The notes beneath the pieces were generated by a model. That model was not told the DNA's origin and did no database searches. It saw only the letters and a program-made list of their open reading frames with translations. Below are positions 34,256 through 45,081 of a stretch of 64,000 nucleotides of DNA, piece by piece. Origin of the DNA: UBA1479 sp963972065 (GTDB lineage: Bacteria; Pseudomonadota; Alphaproteobacteria; Rhodospirillales; Casp-alpha2); contig CAXAVJ010000005.1 in NCBI GenBank assembly GCA_963972065.1, positions 12,463 through 76,462 on the forward strand, in the 5' to 3' direction. The translations under genes and the position numbers were made by a program. Each line of letters begins with the position of its first letter. Within the stretch, counting starts at the first letter, position 1.

Positions 34256-35071
34256 TCACGTAAAGCGTTGGCGCAGGACTTGGGAAACGATGTCGAGCAG
34301 GGTTACCGTGCCGATGATGATGAGCATCACCGCCGCGGTTTCCGCATAATAAAACCCGCGGATGAATTCCCACAGCACCATGCCGATGCCCCCCGCGCCG
34401 ACGATGCCGATCACCGTTGCCGAGCGCAGGTTGCTTTCAAACCGGTAGAGCGAGAAGGAAATCCAAAGCGGCAGGACCTGCGGAATGACGCCGAAGATGA
34501 CCTCGTGAACGGCGTCGGCCCCGGTGGCGCGGATGCCCTCGACCGGATTGGGGTCGATGGCTTCGACCGCCTCGGAAAACAACTTGGCCAGAACGCCCGT
34601 GGTATGGACCCACAAAGCCAGCACACCCGCGAAGGGCCCCAGACCCACGGCGACCACGAACAGCATGGCGAACACGAATTCGTTGATGGCGCGGGCTGCG
34701 TCCATGAGCCGGCGTGTCGGCTGGTAAACCCACCACGGCACCAAATTCTGGGACGACAGAATGCCCAAAGGCACCGAGCAGACAACCGCGAGCACCGTGC
34801 CCCAGATGGCGACCTGAACGGTGATCAGCATCTCGCGCAGCATGGTCGGCCATTCGTAGAAATTCGGCGGGAAGAACCCGGAGGCGAATTCGGCCATGTT
34901 GTCGGCGTATTCGACCAGGGCCAGGGGGTTCATCTCCGACCCTTCCCAGGCCCAGGCCAGAATCGCCAGGATCACCATCCAACCCAGCATGTTCACGGTC
35001 GAACGCTTGACGTCCCTTGCTGGCAACGTCAGCGGTTGGGCGGCGGCGCCGGTGTTGTCGATCACGGTCAT
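34256..35071 (-). CDS. phnE: phosphonate ABC transporter permease PhnE
   Basis: 271 residues with about five to six membrane segments. The permease cytoplasmic loop, EAVEAIDPNPVEGIRATGAD, is the conserved EAA motif of PhnE, and the C-terminus GIVGAGGIGMVLWEFIRGF is family typical. Carries phosphonates or phosphite/phosphate across the inner membrane with PhnC and PhnD, both upstream. A strong hairpin lies between phnD and phnE. Confidence 0.93.
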   Translation of the reverse strand: MTVIDNTGAAAQPLTLPARDVKRSTVNMLGWMVILAILAWAWEGSEMNPLALVEYADNMAEFASGFFPPNFYEWPTMLREMLITVQVAIWGTVLAVVCSVPLGILSSQNLVPWWVYQPTRRLMDAARAINEFVFAMLFVVAVGLGPFAGVLALWVHTTGVLAKLFSEAVEAIDPNPVEGIRATGADAVHEVIFGVIPQVLPLWISFSLYRFESNLRSATVIGIVGAGGIGMVLWEFIRGFYYAETAAVMLIIIGTVTLLDIVSQVLRQRFT

Positions 35072-35113
35072 GGGACTTGAGTTCCTGCGGGCGAGTTAAG
35101 GGGAAATAAGGGG

Positions 35114-35142
35114 GGCGCCGCGCCCGGGGTGGACGCGGCGCC
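35114..35142 (-). terminator. stem-loop between phnD and phnE (expression-level attenuator)
   Basis: Perfect nine-base stem GGCGCCGCG (35114-35122) / CGCGGCGCC (35134-35142) with an 11-base loop. In the direction of transcription it is followed by CCCCTTATTT. Such stems after binding-protein genes commonly stabilise the upstream mRNA and partly terminate, giving more receptor (PhnD) than permease (PhnE). Confidence 0.5.
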
Positions 35143-35157
35143 TTGAAAAGGCCGGGC

Positions 35158-36180
35158 CTAACGCAGGGCCAGCTGGTTTTCGCTGAGAACCTTCAGCACG
35201 TCGAGCTTGCGGTCGATGTCGGCAATCTTCTTGGCCTTGTCTGCCGCGTCCATGCGCTCGTCATCGGCCAGCTTGCGCTTGTCCTTGAACAGCTGGAGCT
35301 GACGGATCGGATAAAGCTGCGCGTTGGAAGAATCCTCGAAGGGTGCCCAGCCCGAGCTGACGCCGGACAAGATCTTGCGTTCCGCTTCGGCGTTCGGCCC
35401 AAGACGGCCATAGGACAGGAAGAAGCCCTTGATGATGCTCTTGGCGCCCTTGTCCAGGTCGGACCGCCACACGATGGGGTCGTTGGGGATCAGGGGCGAT
35501 TTCCAGATCGCCTTGATCTTGGCGAAGGCTTCCGGATGGTTCTTTTGCAGGCGTGACAGGGATTCCGTGTTGTTGGTGGCGAAATCCACCTGGCCGTTGG
35601 CCACGGACAACGCATTGGTTTCGTGGCTGGCGTTGCGCACCGACTTGTAGCACTTCTTGGGGTCGACGTCGTTCTTGGCGAACACGTAGAAGCTGGGCAC
35701 CAGGAAGCCGGATGTGGAGTTCGGATCGCCGTTGCCGAAGGTCAGCGACTTGTCGCACTTCAGGACGTCCTCAAGCTTGTTGAGCTTGTCGTTATCCTTC
35801 TGCGTCAGCAGCAGCGACCAGTAGCCCGGGTTGCCGGTGACGTCGACCGTCTGCACGAAGACTTCGCCGTCGGCGCGGTCGACGGCTTCCATGGCCGATT
35901 TGTTGCCGAACCAGGCGACGTCGACTTTCTTGAAGCGCATGGCCTCGATCACCCCGGCGTAATCGGATGCGAAGAACGCCTTCACCTCGACACCAAGCTG
36001 CTTGCCCATGTCTTCCAGGAACGGGTTGAAGCTTTTCTTCAGGCCCTGGGACGATTCCGTGGAAATGATGCCGAAGGTCAACGGGTTCGGCATGTCGGCC
36101 CGGGCCGCGCCGATGGACGCAACGTGAACCGTAGCAAAGGCCGCCAGCGCGATGCCGGCGATCATGGCCTTTTTAAACAT
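35158..36180 (-). CDS. phnD: phosphonate ABC transporter substrate-binding protein PhnD
   Basis: 340 residues; ATG 36180 is preceded by an excellent AGGAGGAAG, deciding against the longer in-frame start. A signal peptide ends at AARAD. The mature part has FGIISTESSQGLKKSFNPFL, KKVDVAWFGNKSAMEA and NGDPNSTSGFLVPSFY, the loops binding the phosphonate head in PhnD. Periplasmic receptor feeding PhnCE. Middle gene of phnC-phnD-phnE. Confidence 0.94.
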   Translation of the reverse strand: MFKKAMIAGIALAAFATVHVASIGAARADMPNPLTFGIISTESSQGLKKSFNPFLEDMGKQLGVEVKAFFASDYAGVIEAMRFKKVDVAWFGNKSAMEAVDRADGEVFVQTVDVTGNPGYWSLLLTQKDNDKLNKLEDVLKCDKSLTFGNGDPNSTSGFLVPSFYVFAKNDVDPKKCYKSVRNASHETNALSVANGQVDFATNNTESLSRLQKNHPEAFAKIKAIWKSPLIPNDPIVWRSDLDKGAKSIIKGFFLSYGRLGPNAEAERKILSGVSSGWAPFEDSSNAQLYPIRQLQLFKDKRKLADDERMDAADKAKKIADIDRKLDVLKVLSENQLALR

Positions 36181-36249
36181 TTTCGACTTCCTCCTGAGTT
36201 GAGTGAACATGTGGAAATGCGGGACGGGACAAATGAAAGACGTTGCCGT

Positions 36250-37116
36250 TTACGCGGAAGCCGGGCGCAACTGCCGGGCGGCAGCCGTGCGCCGGGGGCC
36301 GGCCGCGATGGGGCCCGGCAGGATCAGCTCCTCCCCGGCGGCACCGTAAAGTTCGCGCAGGAAATCATGGGTCAGGGCCTCGCTGGGCCCGTCATAGACG
36401 ACCACGCCGTCGCGCAGCGCCACCGTGCGCGCGCAATAGCGGGTCGCGAAATCAACCTGATGCAGGGATACGACGACGGTGATGCCGTCCTCGCGGTTGA
36501 TGCGGGCCAAGTTCTCCATCACACGGCGCGCCGATTCCGGATCAAGGGATGCGATGGGCTCGTCCGCCAATACGATCTCCGCGCGCTGAACCAAGGCACG
36601 GGCGATAGCGGCGCGCTGCTGCTGGCCGCCGGACAGGGTCGACGCGCGCTGCGTTGCGTACTGATCGATGCCGACACGCCGGAGCGCTTCCAGGGCGCGC
36701 AGCTTTTCCTCGCGGGTAAACAGCCCGAACCAGCCGCGCCAAGCCGGAATCTGGCCGAGCACGCCAAGCACGACATTCGTCAAAAGAGACAGCCGATCGA
36801 CCAAATTGAACTGTTGAAAGATAACGCCGACACGGCCCCGCACGGCGCGCACCCCGCGCGCCAGGTGGCCGTTTTCCTGAACCGGATACCCGAGAACTTC
36901 GATCACGCCATCGCCGGCACGGTCCGCAAGCATAAGGCCGGAGACATGACGCATGAGGGTCGACTTTCCCGAGCCCGAGGCGCCGATCAAGGCAACCATT
37001 TCGCCGGCGTCGATGGTCAGGCTGACGTTGTCGAGCGCCCGGGTGGTCTGGAACCCCTTGCGGAAGGTTTTCGATAGATTGTGAACGCGGATCGCGGGCG
37101 TGGTTACAGACGTCAT
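36250..37116 (-). CDS. phnC: phosphonate ABC transporter ATP-binding protein PhnC
   Basis: 288 residues from ATG 37116; the overlapping ATG 37122 is equally possible. Walker A GASGSGKST, signature LSGGQQQRAAIARA and Walker B IVLADEPIASLD are intact, and the PhnC-typical FQQFNLVDRLSLLTNVVLG is present. The C-terminus extends by a short basic proline tail not seen in all homologues. First gene of phnCDE, with 69 bases to phnD. Confidence 0.93.
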   Translation of the reverse strand: MTSVTTPAIRVHNLSKTFRKGFQTTRALDNVSLTIDAGEMVALIGASGSGKSTLMRHVSGLMLADRAGDGVIEVLGYPVQENGHLARGVRAVRGRVGVIFQQFNLVDRLSLLTNVVLGVLGQIPAWRGWFGLFTREEKLRALEALRRVGIDQYATQRASTLSGGQQQRAAIARALVQRAEIVLADEPIASLDPESARRVMENLARINREDGITVVVSLHQVDFATRYCARTVALRDGVVVYDGPSEALTHDFLRELYGAAGEELILPGPIAAGPRRTAAARQLRPASA

Positions 37117-37417
37117 GGTCATCCCTGTCTTTGCGACTGTGATCTGCGGTTGCCAATACCGGCCCAAGGCGGACCAGTCTGCCGGGTGGCAAAATTCGGG
37201 CGTTCGCACAGCAAGCGGTGTGTATCTGGCCTGTATCTAAGGGGCCGCCGGTGATTCAATTCTTGCGGTTTTATGATGGTTTAGTGACCGCCACCGCAGA
37301 CCGCCGCCCTACCGCCGTCAACGACGTTTGTGATCTTCCACCAATTCATGCCAAAATGTCGCAAGCCATCGCAGAAGCGGTAGCTGGCCGAAGGGAGAAG
37401 GTTCAGAGGCCGCTAAA
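37117..37417. other. 301-base divergent region between phnC and the hybrid kinase gene
   Basis: No gene seen. It contains a direct repeat TGTATCT at 37221-37227 and 37232-37238, spaced 11 bases start to start like the half-sites of response-regulator boxes, about 105-122 bases upstream of phnC. No TGTCA half-sites, so it is not a standard Pho box. Confidence 0.4.
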
Positions 37418-40400
37418 ATGTCGATCCAGACCAAGATAATTACTGTTCTGGTGGTGGTGCTGGGCGGGTTGTTGCTCGGCGACCTGATCGTGCTCGACCG
37501 CGTCGTTCTTGAAGGTTTCCGCAAACTTGAAAGTCAGGAAACCCGGCGCGAGATCGGGCGCACCATGGCGATCGTCGATGACGAGGTAAAAAGCCTGGAT
37601 CCCGTCGCGTCGAACTGGGCGCAATGGGACGACCTTGCCGAGTTTGCCCAGACCGGCCTTCCCGCCTTTGCTGAACAGCATCTGTCAAACACCATTCTCG
37701 ACACCCTTGCCCTCGACATGGTGATCGTCGTCGACCGCCACGGCCGGGTGGTGTTAAGCCGCTTCCGCAACCGCCAGACAGGCGGCGTCATCCATGTGGA
37801 CAACCTGGAACACCGCGATTTCCCCGAAGACCACCCATTGCTCGCCCATAACCGGGGCGTCGGCCATATCCGCGGCACCATCGCCACGGACAACGGCCCG
37901 ATTTTGACGACCGCCGCCCCCCTGTTGGGCAAACGGGGTGTTCCGCCCGCGGCGGGCACGGTGATCATCGGACGTCTGATGGACAAGGCGGCCGTGTCGC
38001 GCATTTCCGGACAGATGAACAACGCCCTGGAAATGACCCCGATCACCGCCGGGCTGTCCTCCGGTCAACGCGAGACGGTCAACCACATTCTCGCCCTGGA
38101 TGAACCGGTCATCGAGCGAGCGGCCGACGGGTCATGGACCGCGCTTCTGGTGCAACGCGATTTATTCGGATATCCGGCGGCGCTTTATTCCATCACCGCA
38201 TGGTCAACCATCCATGGACTGGGTGCCGACACGGTCCGCACCGCGAGCATCATGGCGATTCTGGCGTCATTGACCGTCATCGCCGTGATCCTTTTCCTGA
38301 TGCGCCGGCTGATCGTGCATCCGTTTGCGAACCTGAAGCGTGAGCTTCTGGACATTCGCGCGTCCGGCGACCTGACCAAAACGATCCCGGCCAGCGGCAA
38401 GGACGAATTCGCACTGGTCAGCCGCGAGATCAACGACCTTCTGACCGAGCGCGCCGCATTCGAGCAGGCCCTGGAGCGTCACCAGTCGGAGCTTGAGCAG
38501 CGGGTCGAGGAACGGACTTACGAGCTGCAACGGGAAATCGCCGACAAGGAAGCGGCACAGGAAACCCTGAAGTTCACGGAATTCTCGCTGTCCCATTCGG
38601 GCGAATCCCTGTTCTGGCTGCGCCGCGACCAACGCATTTTATATGTCAACGACGCCACCTGCAGGCATCTGGGTTATACCCAGAAGGAACTGCTGCTCAT
38701 GTCGTTTCCCGATTTCAGCGACGGCCCGCCGCCGGACAAGGACTGGGACACCTTCTGGGAAGAACTCAAACGCGGCGGCCAGATTCGCTTCGACACCCGT
38801 CATCGGCGTAAGGACGGTTCCGCCGTGCCGGTCGAGGTTCGGGCGACGGTCATGGAGTACGCCGGCGAAGAATTCCTGTTCGCCTTCGCCCAGGATATTT
38901 CCCGCCGTCTGGCCCGCGAACAGGCACTGATCGAAAGCGAGCGCCGGTTCCGCACCCTGACCGAAGAAGCCAACCAGGGGATCGTCGTTCACCGCGGGTT
39001 CTATCCGCTTTACGTCAACCCGGCGTTCCTGCACATCTTCGGCTTCGAAAGCCATAACGAATTCCTGCAGCAGGGCAGCCTGGAAATCACCTTGGCGCCC
39101 GAGGAAGTCGCCCGCATCCGCGGCTATGACCTGGCCCGAATGCAGGGCCAGGACGCGCCAAGCGACTATATTTACCGGGGCATCCGCAAGGATGGAACCG
39201 AGGTCTGGCTGAACAATCGGTCATTCCTGATCGATTGGGGCGACGGACCGGCGGTCTGCACCGTGCTGTTCGACGTGACCAAGAGCCGCAATGCGATGCA
39301 GCAGCTCTATCTTCTGGAATCGGCGATGCAGGAGGCCAACGACCCCTTCTTCGCCGTCGATCCGGACGGGCGGTTCATCTATGTCAACGATGCGTCCTGC
39401 CGAGCGCTCGGCTACCGCCGTGAAGAACTGTTGACCATGGCCGTGTCCGATATCAATCCGGCCCGCGCCGGCGGCAAATGGCGGGAACGCTGGGATTACC
39501 TGAAGATCCATGGTCACCGTGTATCGTTCGGTGAACACCGCCGCAAGGACGGCACGGTCTTTCCCGTCGAAACCACCTCGACCTTCATCGACCATGAAGG
39601 TCACGAATATATCTTCGCCTACTCCCGCGACATCAGCGAGCGGCTGCAGACGGAGAACGCCCTGCGTCAGGCCCGTGACGACCTTGAAAAGCGGGTCGAG
39701 GAACGCACCCAGGAACTGACTCGCGAGGTCGAGGAACGCCGACGCGCCGAACTGGCGGTGCAGGAGAGCGAGACCAGACTGCGCGGCGCCCTGGAAAGCC
39801 TGCAGGAAGGCTTCGCCCTTTTCGACGCCGATGACCGTCTTGTCCTGATGAACTCGCGCTATGCCGACACCCATCCCAATGCCGAGAAAATTCTCGAACA
39901 AGGGGGGACGTTCGAGGATGTCCTTCGCGCCAGTCTGCCGGGCATTGCCGACGCCCGGGGACGCGGCGAGGAATTTGTGGCCCAGCGTATATCGGAACAC
40001 CGCAATCCGGGCCCGCCGATCATCCGCGAGTTCACGGACGGTCGCTGGTTCCTGTTGCGCGAAAGCCGCACCTCCGACGGCGGGATTACGGTGACTGCCA
40101 CGGACATTACCGAACTGAAAACCATCGAAGCCGACCTCAAACAAAAGACCGAACTGTTCGACACCGCCGTCCGCGCCATGAACAACGGGATCGTGGTGCT
40201 TGATTCCGATCTTCGGTTCGTCACCTACAACGATCATTACATCAATCTGTTCGATTTCCCCCCGGGCCTCGTGCGGGAAGGCGCCAGTCTCAAGGACGCC
40301 CTGCGGTTCCTCGCGGAACGCGGTGACTACGGCGACCAGGACACGCCGGACGAGATCGTGGAACGGCATATTTCCGACATTCGGAAACAAGGAACCCTCA

Positions 40401-42547
40401 TCATCCGTCGGCACCTCAAGAACAGACGGACGGTTGAAACCCGGCGCGGCTGGCTGCCCGACGGGGGCATCGTCGGCATCCATGTGGACATCACCGAAAA
40501 CGTGCAGTTCGAGGAACGCCTGCGCGAGGCCCGCGACACGGCGGAAAGCGCCAACAAGGCAAAATCGATCTTCCTCGCCAACATGAGCCATGAAATCCGC
40601 ACCCCCATGAACGGCATCATGGGCGTCGCGGAAATGCTGCATGATACGGCCCTCAGCAGCACCCAGCGCGGCATGCTGACCATTATCCAGGATTCATGCC
40701 GCACGCTGATGAGCATCATCGACGATATTCTCGATTTCTCGAAGATCGAGGCCGGGCGGCTGGAACTCGACCTCACGCCGTTCAGGCTCAGCGATCTGGT
40801 TGAGGGCGTCGCCGACCTTTTGGCCCCCCGGGCCGAGGAAAAACGTAACCGCCTCGGCGTGTTTATCGATCCGACCATACCGGACGAACTGATCGGCGAC
40901 CCGACCCGGCTGCGCCAGATCCTTCTCAATCTGGTCGGTAACGCGGTCAAGTTCACGGACAATGGCCGCATCGACATCGACGTGCGCGCGGAAACGGTGG
41001 AAGATGGCGGTTCCTGGTTCCTGTTCCGGGTTCACGACACAGGCATCGGCATTTCCGAAGAGAACAAGCGCAAACTGTTCCAGCCCTTTGAACAGGGTGA
41101 CAGTTCGACCATGCGGCGGTTCGGCGGCACGGGACTGGGTCTGTCCATCTGCCGCGCGCTGGTCGACATGCTGGGCGGCGAAATCGGCGCCGACAGCCGC
41201 AAGGGACGCGGCGCCACCTTCTGGTTCCGCATTCCCATGGTGCCGAGCCGCGATCCGACCGCCGTCATCGGCCGCCCGTTCGCCGGACATCATATCGGCA
41301 TCCTCGCCGGTGACCCGGGCACCGCCGAATGCATCGACACCTACCTGCGCCACCTGGGTGCGCATACCGACATCATTCCCAGCCTGCGCGCGTTGAACCG
41401 CCTGGCATCCGGCGACAAGATGCTGGGTGATCAGTTCGACCTTCTGATTGTCGATCACGACCGCGGCGCCGAAGGAGTCAGCCGGTTCGTCGCCGCGCGG
41501 GAAAAGGCAGGCGACCCGATATCGCCGCGAACGATCATCCTCATGCCGCGAGGCGACATCCTATCCGTCGATCCGGACCGCCTTGCCGGACAGTACATGT
41601 TCGTGCCGAAACCCGTTCAGCGCGCGATGATCTGGAATGCGGCGGCGATGGCGTTGGGGCTCAACCTCCCCGGGATCGGTGCCCCGGTGCGTCGGATCGC
41701 GGACACCGCAGCGCTGCCGCTTTACGTCACACCGGACGCGGAGATCGCCCGTGCCGAGGACGCACTTATCCTGTTCGCTGAGGACAACCCGGTCAACTGC
41801 AAGGTCATCTGCATGATGCTGGAACGCCTGGGCATCGCCGTCGAAACGGTGAGCAACGGCAGCGACGCCTGGAACCGCATCCGCCGACAATCCTACGGCA
41901 TGCTGATCACCGATTGCCACATGCCCGAAATGGATGGTTACGAGCTTGCGGAAAAGGTCCGCACGCTGGAACGCGCCAGCGACCGGCCGCATATGCCGAT
42001 CATCGCCCTGACCGCAGATGCCCTGATCGGCACCAAGGAGCGATGCCGCGCCGCCGGGATGGATGATTACCTCCCCAAACCCGTCGACCGCGCAACCTTG
42101 AACGAACTGATCCAACGCTGGCTGCCCAAGGCGGTGCACCCGCGGCGGCCCGCCGTGACCGATGATCACACCACCCCGCGCGGCGGATCTTACGGCGATG
42201 ACGCGATCCTGGACCTACGCTACATCCATGACGCCGTCGGTGGTGACGAAACCATGGTCGCCCCCTTGCTTGAAGATTACATCCGCAATGCACGCCGACT
42301 GGTCGATGACATGCTGGATGCTTTCGAAGACATGGATTTCGTCCGTGCCCGCGAAGCCGCGCACGCGGCGAAGGGCACGTCACGCCTTGCCGGGGCGGTG
42401 CGCTTCGCCAATTTGTGCGAACAGATCGAACTGTTCCTATGTGCCGGCGACACTTCCCGTGCTGCGGAATATTCACGGCGCATCGAACCCGAACTTGCCG
42501 TCGTCTCCCAGGCGGTCGCCGGGCATGACCGTCGTTCCATTTCCTGA
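37418..42547 (+). CDS. multi-PAS hybrid histidine kinase with two receiver domains and Hpt
   Basis: 1709 residues. Order: membrane segment (about 8-30), periplasmic CHASE4-like domain with WAQWDDLAEF near residue 68, second membrane segment (277-300), HAMP (300-355), coiled coil, five PAS domains beginning near 388, 514, 631, 787 and 913, HisKA with H1058 (NMSHEIRTPMNG), HATPase with DTGIGIS and GGTGLGLSI, a divergent receiver (about 1290-1410; D1346/D1348 region), a canonical receiver (about 1448-1565, D1499), and Hpt with H1649 (AHAAKG). Full His-Asp-His relay on one chain, so it needs a separate final response regulator; the CheY-like gene 205 bases downstream is the obvious candidate. Signal unknown. 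Confidence 0.93.
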   Translation: MSIQTKIITVLVVVLGGLLLGDLIVLDRVVLEGFRKLESQETRREIGRTMAIVDDEVKSLDPVASNWAQWDDLAEFAQTGLPAFAEQHLSNTILDTLALDMVIVVDRHGRVVLSRFRNRQTGGVIHVDNLEHRDFPEDHPLLAHNRGVGHIRGTIATDNGPILTTAAPLLGKRGVPPAAGTVIIGRLMDKAAVSRISGQMNNALEMTPITAGLSSGQRETVNHILALDEPVIERAADGSWTALLVQRDLFGYPAALYSITAWSTIHGLGADTVRTASIMAILASLTVIAVILFLMRRLIVHPFANLKRELLDIRASGDLTKTIPASGKDEFALVSREINDLLTERAAFEQALERHQSELEQRVEERTYELQREIADKEAAQETLKFTEFSLSHSGESLFWLRRDQRILYVNDATCRHLGYTQKELLLMSFPDFSDGPPPDKDWDTFWEELKRGGQIRFDTRHRRKDGSAVPVEVRATVMEYAGEEFLFAFAQDISRRLAREQALIESERRFRTLTEEANQGIVVHRGFYPLYVNPAFLHIFGFESHNEFLQQGSLEITLAPEEVARIRGYDLARMQGQDAPSDYIYRGIRKDGTEVWLNNRSFLIDWGDGPAVCTVLFDVTKSRNAMQQLYLLESAMQEANDPFFAVDPDGRFIYVNDASCRALGYRREELLTMAVSDINPARAGGKWRERWDYLKIHGHRVSFGEHRRKDGTVFPVETTSTFIDHEGHEYIFAYSRDISERLQTENALRQARDDLEKRVEERTQELTREVEERRRAELAVQESETRLRGALESLQEGFALFDADDRLVLMNSRYADTHPNAEKILEQGGTFEDVLRASLPGIADARGRGEEFVAQRISEHRNPGPPIIREFTDGRWFLLRESRTSDGGITVTATDITELKTIEADLKQKTELFDTAVRAMNNGIVVLDSDLRFVTYNDHYINLFDFPPGLVREGASLKDALRFLAERGDYGDQDTPDEIVERHISDIRKQGTLIIRRHLKNRRTVETRRGWLPDGGIVGIHVDITENVQFEERLREARDTAESANKAKSIFLANMSHEIRTPMNGIMGVAEMLHDTALSSTQRGMLTIIQDSCRTLMSIIDDILDFSKIEAGRLELDLTPFRLSDLVEGVADLLAPRAEEKRNRLGVFIDPTIPDELIGDPTRLRQILLNLVGNAVKFTDNGRIDIDVRAETVEDGGSWFLFRVHDTGIGISEENKRKLFQPFEQGDSSTMRRFGGTGLGLSICRALVDMLGGEIGADSRKGRGATFWFRIPMVPSRDPTAVIGRPFAGHHIGILAGDPGTAECIDTYLRHLGAHTDIIPSLRALNRLASGDKMLGDQFDLLIVDHDRGAEGVSRFVAAREKAGDPISPRTIILMPRGDILSVDPDRLAGQYMFVPKPVQRAMIWNAAAMALGLNLPGIGAPVRRIADTAALPLYVTPDAEIARAEDALILFAEDNPVNCKVICMMLERLGIAVETVSNGSDAWNRIRRQSYGMLITDCHMPEMDGYELAEKVRTLERASDRPHMPIIALTADALIGTKERCRAAGMDDYLPKPVDRATLNELIQRWLPKAVHPRRPAVTDDHTTPRGGSYGDDAILDLRYIHDAVGGDETMVAPLLEDYIRNARRLVDDMLDAFEDMDFVRAREAAHAAKGTSRLAGAVRFANLCEQIELFLCAGDTSRAAEYSRRIEPELAVVSQAVAGHDRRSIS

Positions 42548-42752
42548 TCCATCGCTCTCTGGTTTGCGGATTTTTGATTCAGGACATCGCCAATCGCCGT
42601 TCCGCAGAACGAAACGCCATTGCCACAACCGGCAGCCGTGTTACCATTAAAGAGAGTGCAAATTTCATACCCGTTTCATATGGCCGCACCGGCGCGGACA
42701 CGCTCTGCAACAGAGACGTAACCGCGGCAAAGACATACGGAGGCATAAGGTC

Positions 42753-43157
42753 TTGAGCGACACAGCTTTCGCCGACATGACCGCGTTGATCATCGACGAT
42801 CAGGAGTTCGTGGTGAACATCGTCCGCAAGATGATGGAACAGATCGGCTTTGGTCAGATCGAAACCGCCGCCGACGGCCAGGCCGGACTGCATGCGATGA
42901 CCGGCGTTCGGCCTCATGTCGTGCTCTGCGACATCGAAATGCGGCCCATGGACGGCCTGACGTTCCTCAAGGAACTGCGTGACAGCACGGACAGAACCAT
43001 CCGCGACACGCCGGTGATCTTCCTGACCAGCCATGGCCGCCACGAACTGGTGGCCCAGGCCCGTGCCCTCGGCGCCGACGGCTTTGTGACCAAGCCCGCC
43101 ACGGTCAACCTGCTGCGCGAACGGATCGAACAGTCAATCCAAAGCCGCGCAGCCTGA
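42753..43157 (+). CDS. CheY-like single-domain response regulator
   Basis: 134 residues from TTG 42753 with GGAGG ten bases upstream; ATG 42777 is an alternative that would still keep the whole fold. Receiver features: acidic pair in IIDDQEF, phosphoacceptor D60 (LCDIEMRPMDG), Thr/Ser in FLTSHG and the lysine in VTKPA. No output domain. Likely takes phosphate from the Hpt of the upstream hybrid kinase, and may act by protein-protein contact. The 205-base gap upstream holds no gene. Confidence 0.88.
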   Translation: MSDTAFADMTALIIDDQEFVVNIVRKMMEQIGFGQIETAADGQAGLHAMTGVRPHVVLCDIEMRPMDGLTFLKELRDSTDRTIRDTPVIFLTSHGRHELVAQARALGADGFVTKPATVNLLRERIEQSIQSRAA

Positions 43158-43197
43158 CGCCGCGCTCAGGGCCACAGCCACGTCCACATGCTCAGCC

Positions 43198-44133
43198 TTA
43201 CGTCCGCGCCACCATGTGGCCCGGCGACACCTCGTCAAAGACAACCCGTTCCGGGCTGTAGCCCATCGGCTTGATAGGGCTGGGAACCTCATCGACCATC
43301 AGCTTGCGTTCCTTGCGGCGCAATCTGGGATCGGCCACCGGCACGGCAGACAGCAGCTTTTTCGTATAGGGATGCCGGGGGTCCTCAAAAATGTCCTCCC
43401 GGCTGCCGATTTCGACGACCTGCCCCAGATACATGACGGCGACCCGATGGCTGATCCGTTCCACCACCGCCATGTCATGGCTGATGAACAGATAGGACAA
43501 GCCCAGCTCGCTCTGCAAATCCATCAGCAGGTTGATGACCTGGGCCTTGATGGTGACATCCAAGGCCGACACGGCCTCGTCACAGATGATCAGCTTGGGG
43601 TCCATGGCCAATGCCCGGGCAATGGATATGCGCTGGCGCTGGCCGCCGGAAAATTCGTGGGGATAGCGTGACGCGAAGTCGGCGGGCAGGTTGACCTTGC
43701 GCAACGGGTCGGCGACCCGCGCGTCGATACCGGACCGCGGCACGAGATTATGAACGCTGAGCGGTTCGGCCAGGATGTCGCGCACGGACATGCGCGGGTT
43801 GAGCGACGCATAAGGATCCTGAAAGATCATCTGGACCTTGGTATAGAAATCCCGCCGGTCGCCGCCTCGGTGCGACGCCATGGACCGCCCCTGAAAGACG
43901 ACGTCGCCCGAGGTCGCCGTTTCCAAACCGATGATGGTGCGGCCCGTGGTGGTCTTGCCGCATCCGCTTTCACCGACGATGCTCAGGGTCTCCCCTGCCC
44001 TGACCTTGAAGGACACGCCCTCGACCGCATGGACGCGGGCAATCGGCCGCCGCACGAGGCCTTCCTTGATGTCGAAATAGGTCGTCAGGTTATCCACTTC
44101 CAAAAGGAAGTCGGGGTTTGAAATCTCGTTCAT
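43198..44133 (-). CDS. oligopeptide/dipeptide ABC transporter ATP-binding protein (DppF/OppF type)
   Basis: 311 residues from ATG 44133. Walker A GESGCGKTT, signature FSGGQRQRISIARA, Walker B LIICDEAVSALD, and the C-terminal oligopeptide-type zinc-finger-like extension (RHPYTKKLLSAVPVADPRLRRK) place it in the DppF group. It lies 47 bases after dppD. No permease or binding-protein gene is next to the pair, so the partners are encoded elsewhere or lost. Confidence 0.88.
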   Translation of the reverse strand: MNEISNPDFLLEVDNLTTYFDIKEGLVRRPIARVHAVEGVSFKVRAGETLSIVGESGCGKTTTGRTIIGLETATSGDVVFQGRSMASHRGGDRRDFYTKVQMIFQDPYASLNPRMSVRDILAEPLSVHNLVPRSGIDARVADPLRKVNLPADFASRYPHEFSGGQRQRISIARALAMDPKLIICDEAVSALDVTIKAQVINLLMDLQSELGLSYLFISHDMAVVERISHRVAVMYLGQVVEIGSREDIFEDPRHPYTKKLLSAVPVADPRLRRKERKLMVDEVPSPIKPMGYSPERVVFDEVSPGHMVART

Positions 44134-44180
44134 GCTGTCTGCACCCAATCGCTTTTTGGTTTCTTGAAACGGGGCCGGGG

Positions 44181-45041
<861 letters not shown>

Positions 45042-45081
45042 GTCTTGCCTCTTTTTCAGTATGGGGTGGAGGAGGGAGTGG

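Noticed and set aside
39221..40642. A 473-codon minus-strand frame inside the hybrid kinase
   Set aside because: Antisense to the clear PAS domains; no recognisable domain and typical shadow composition.
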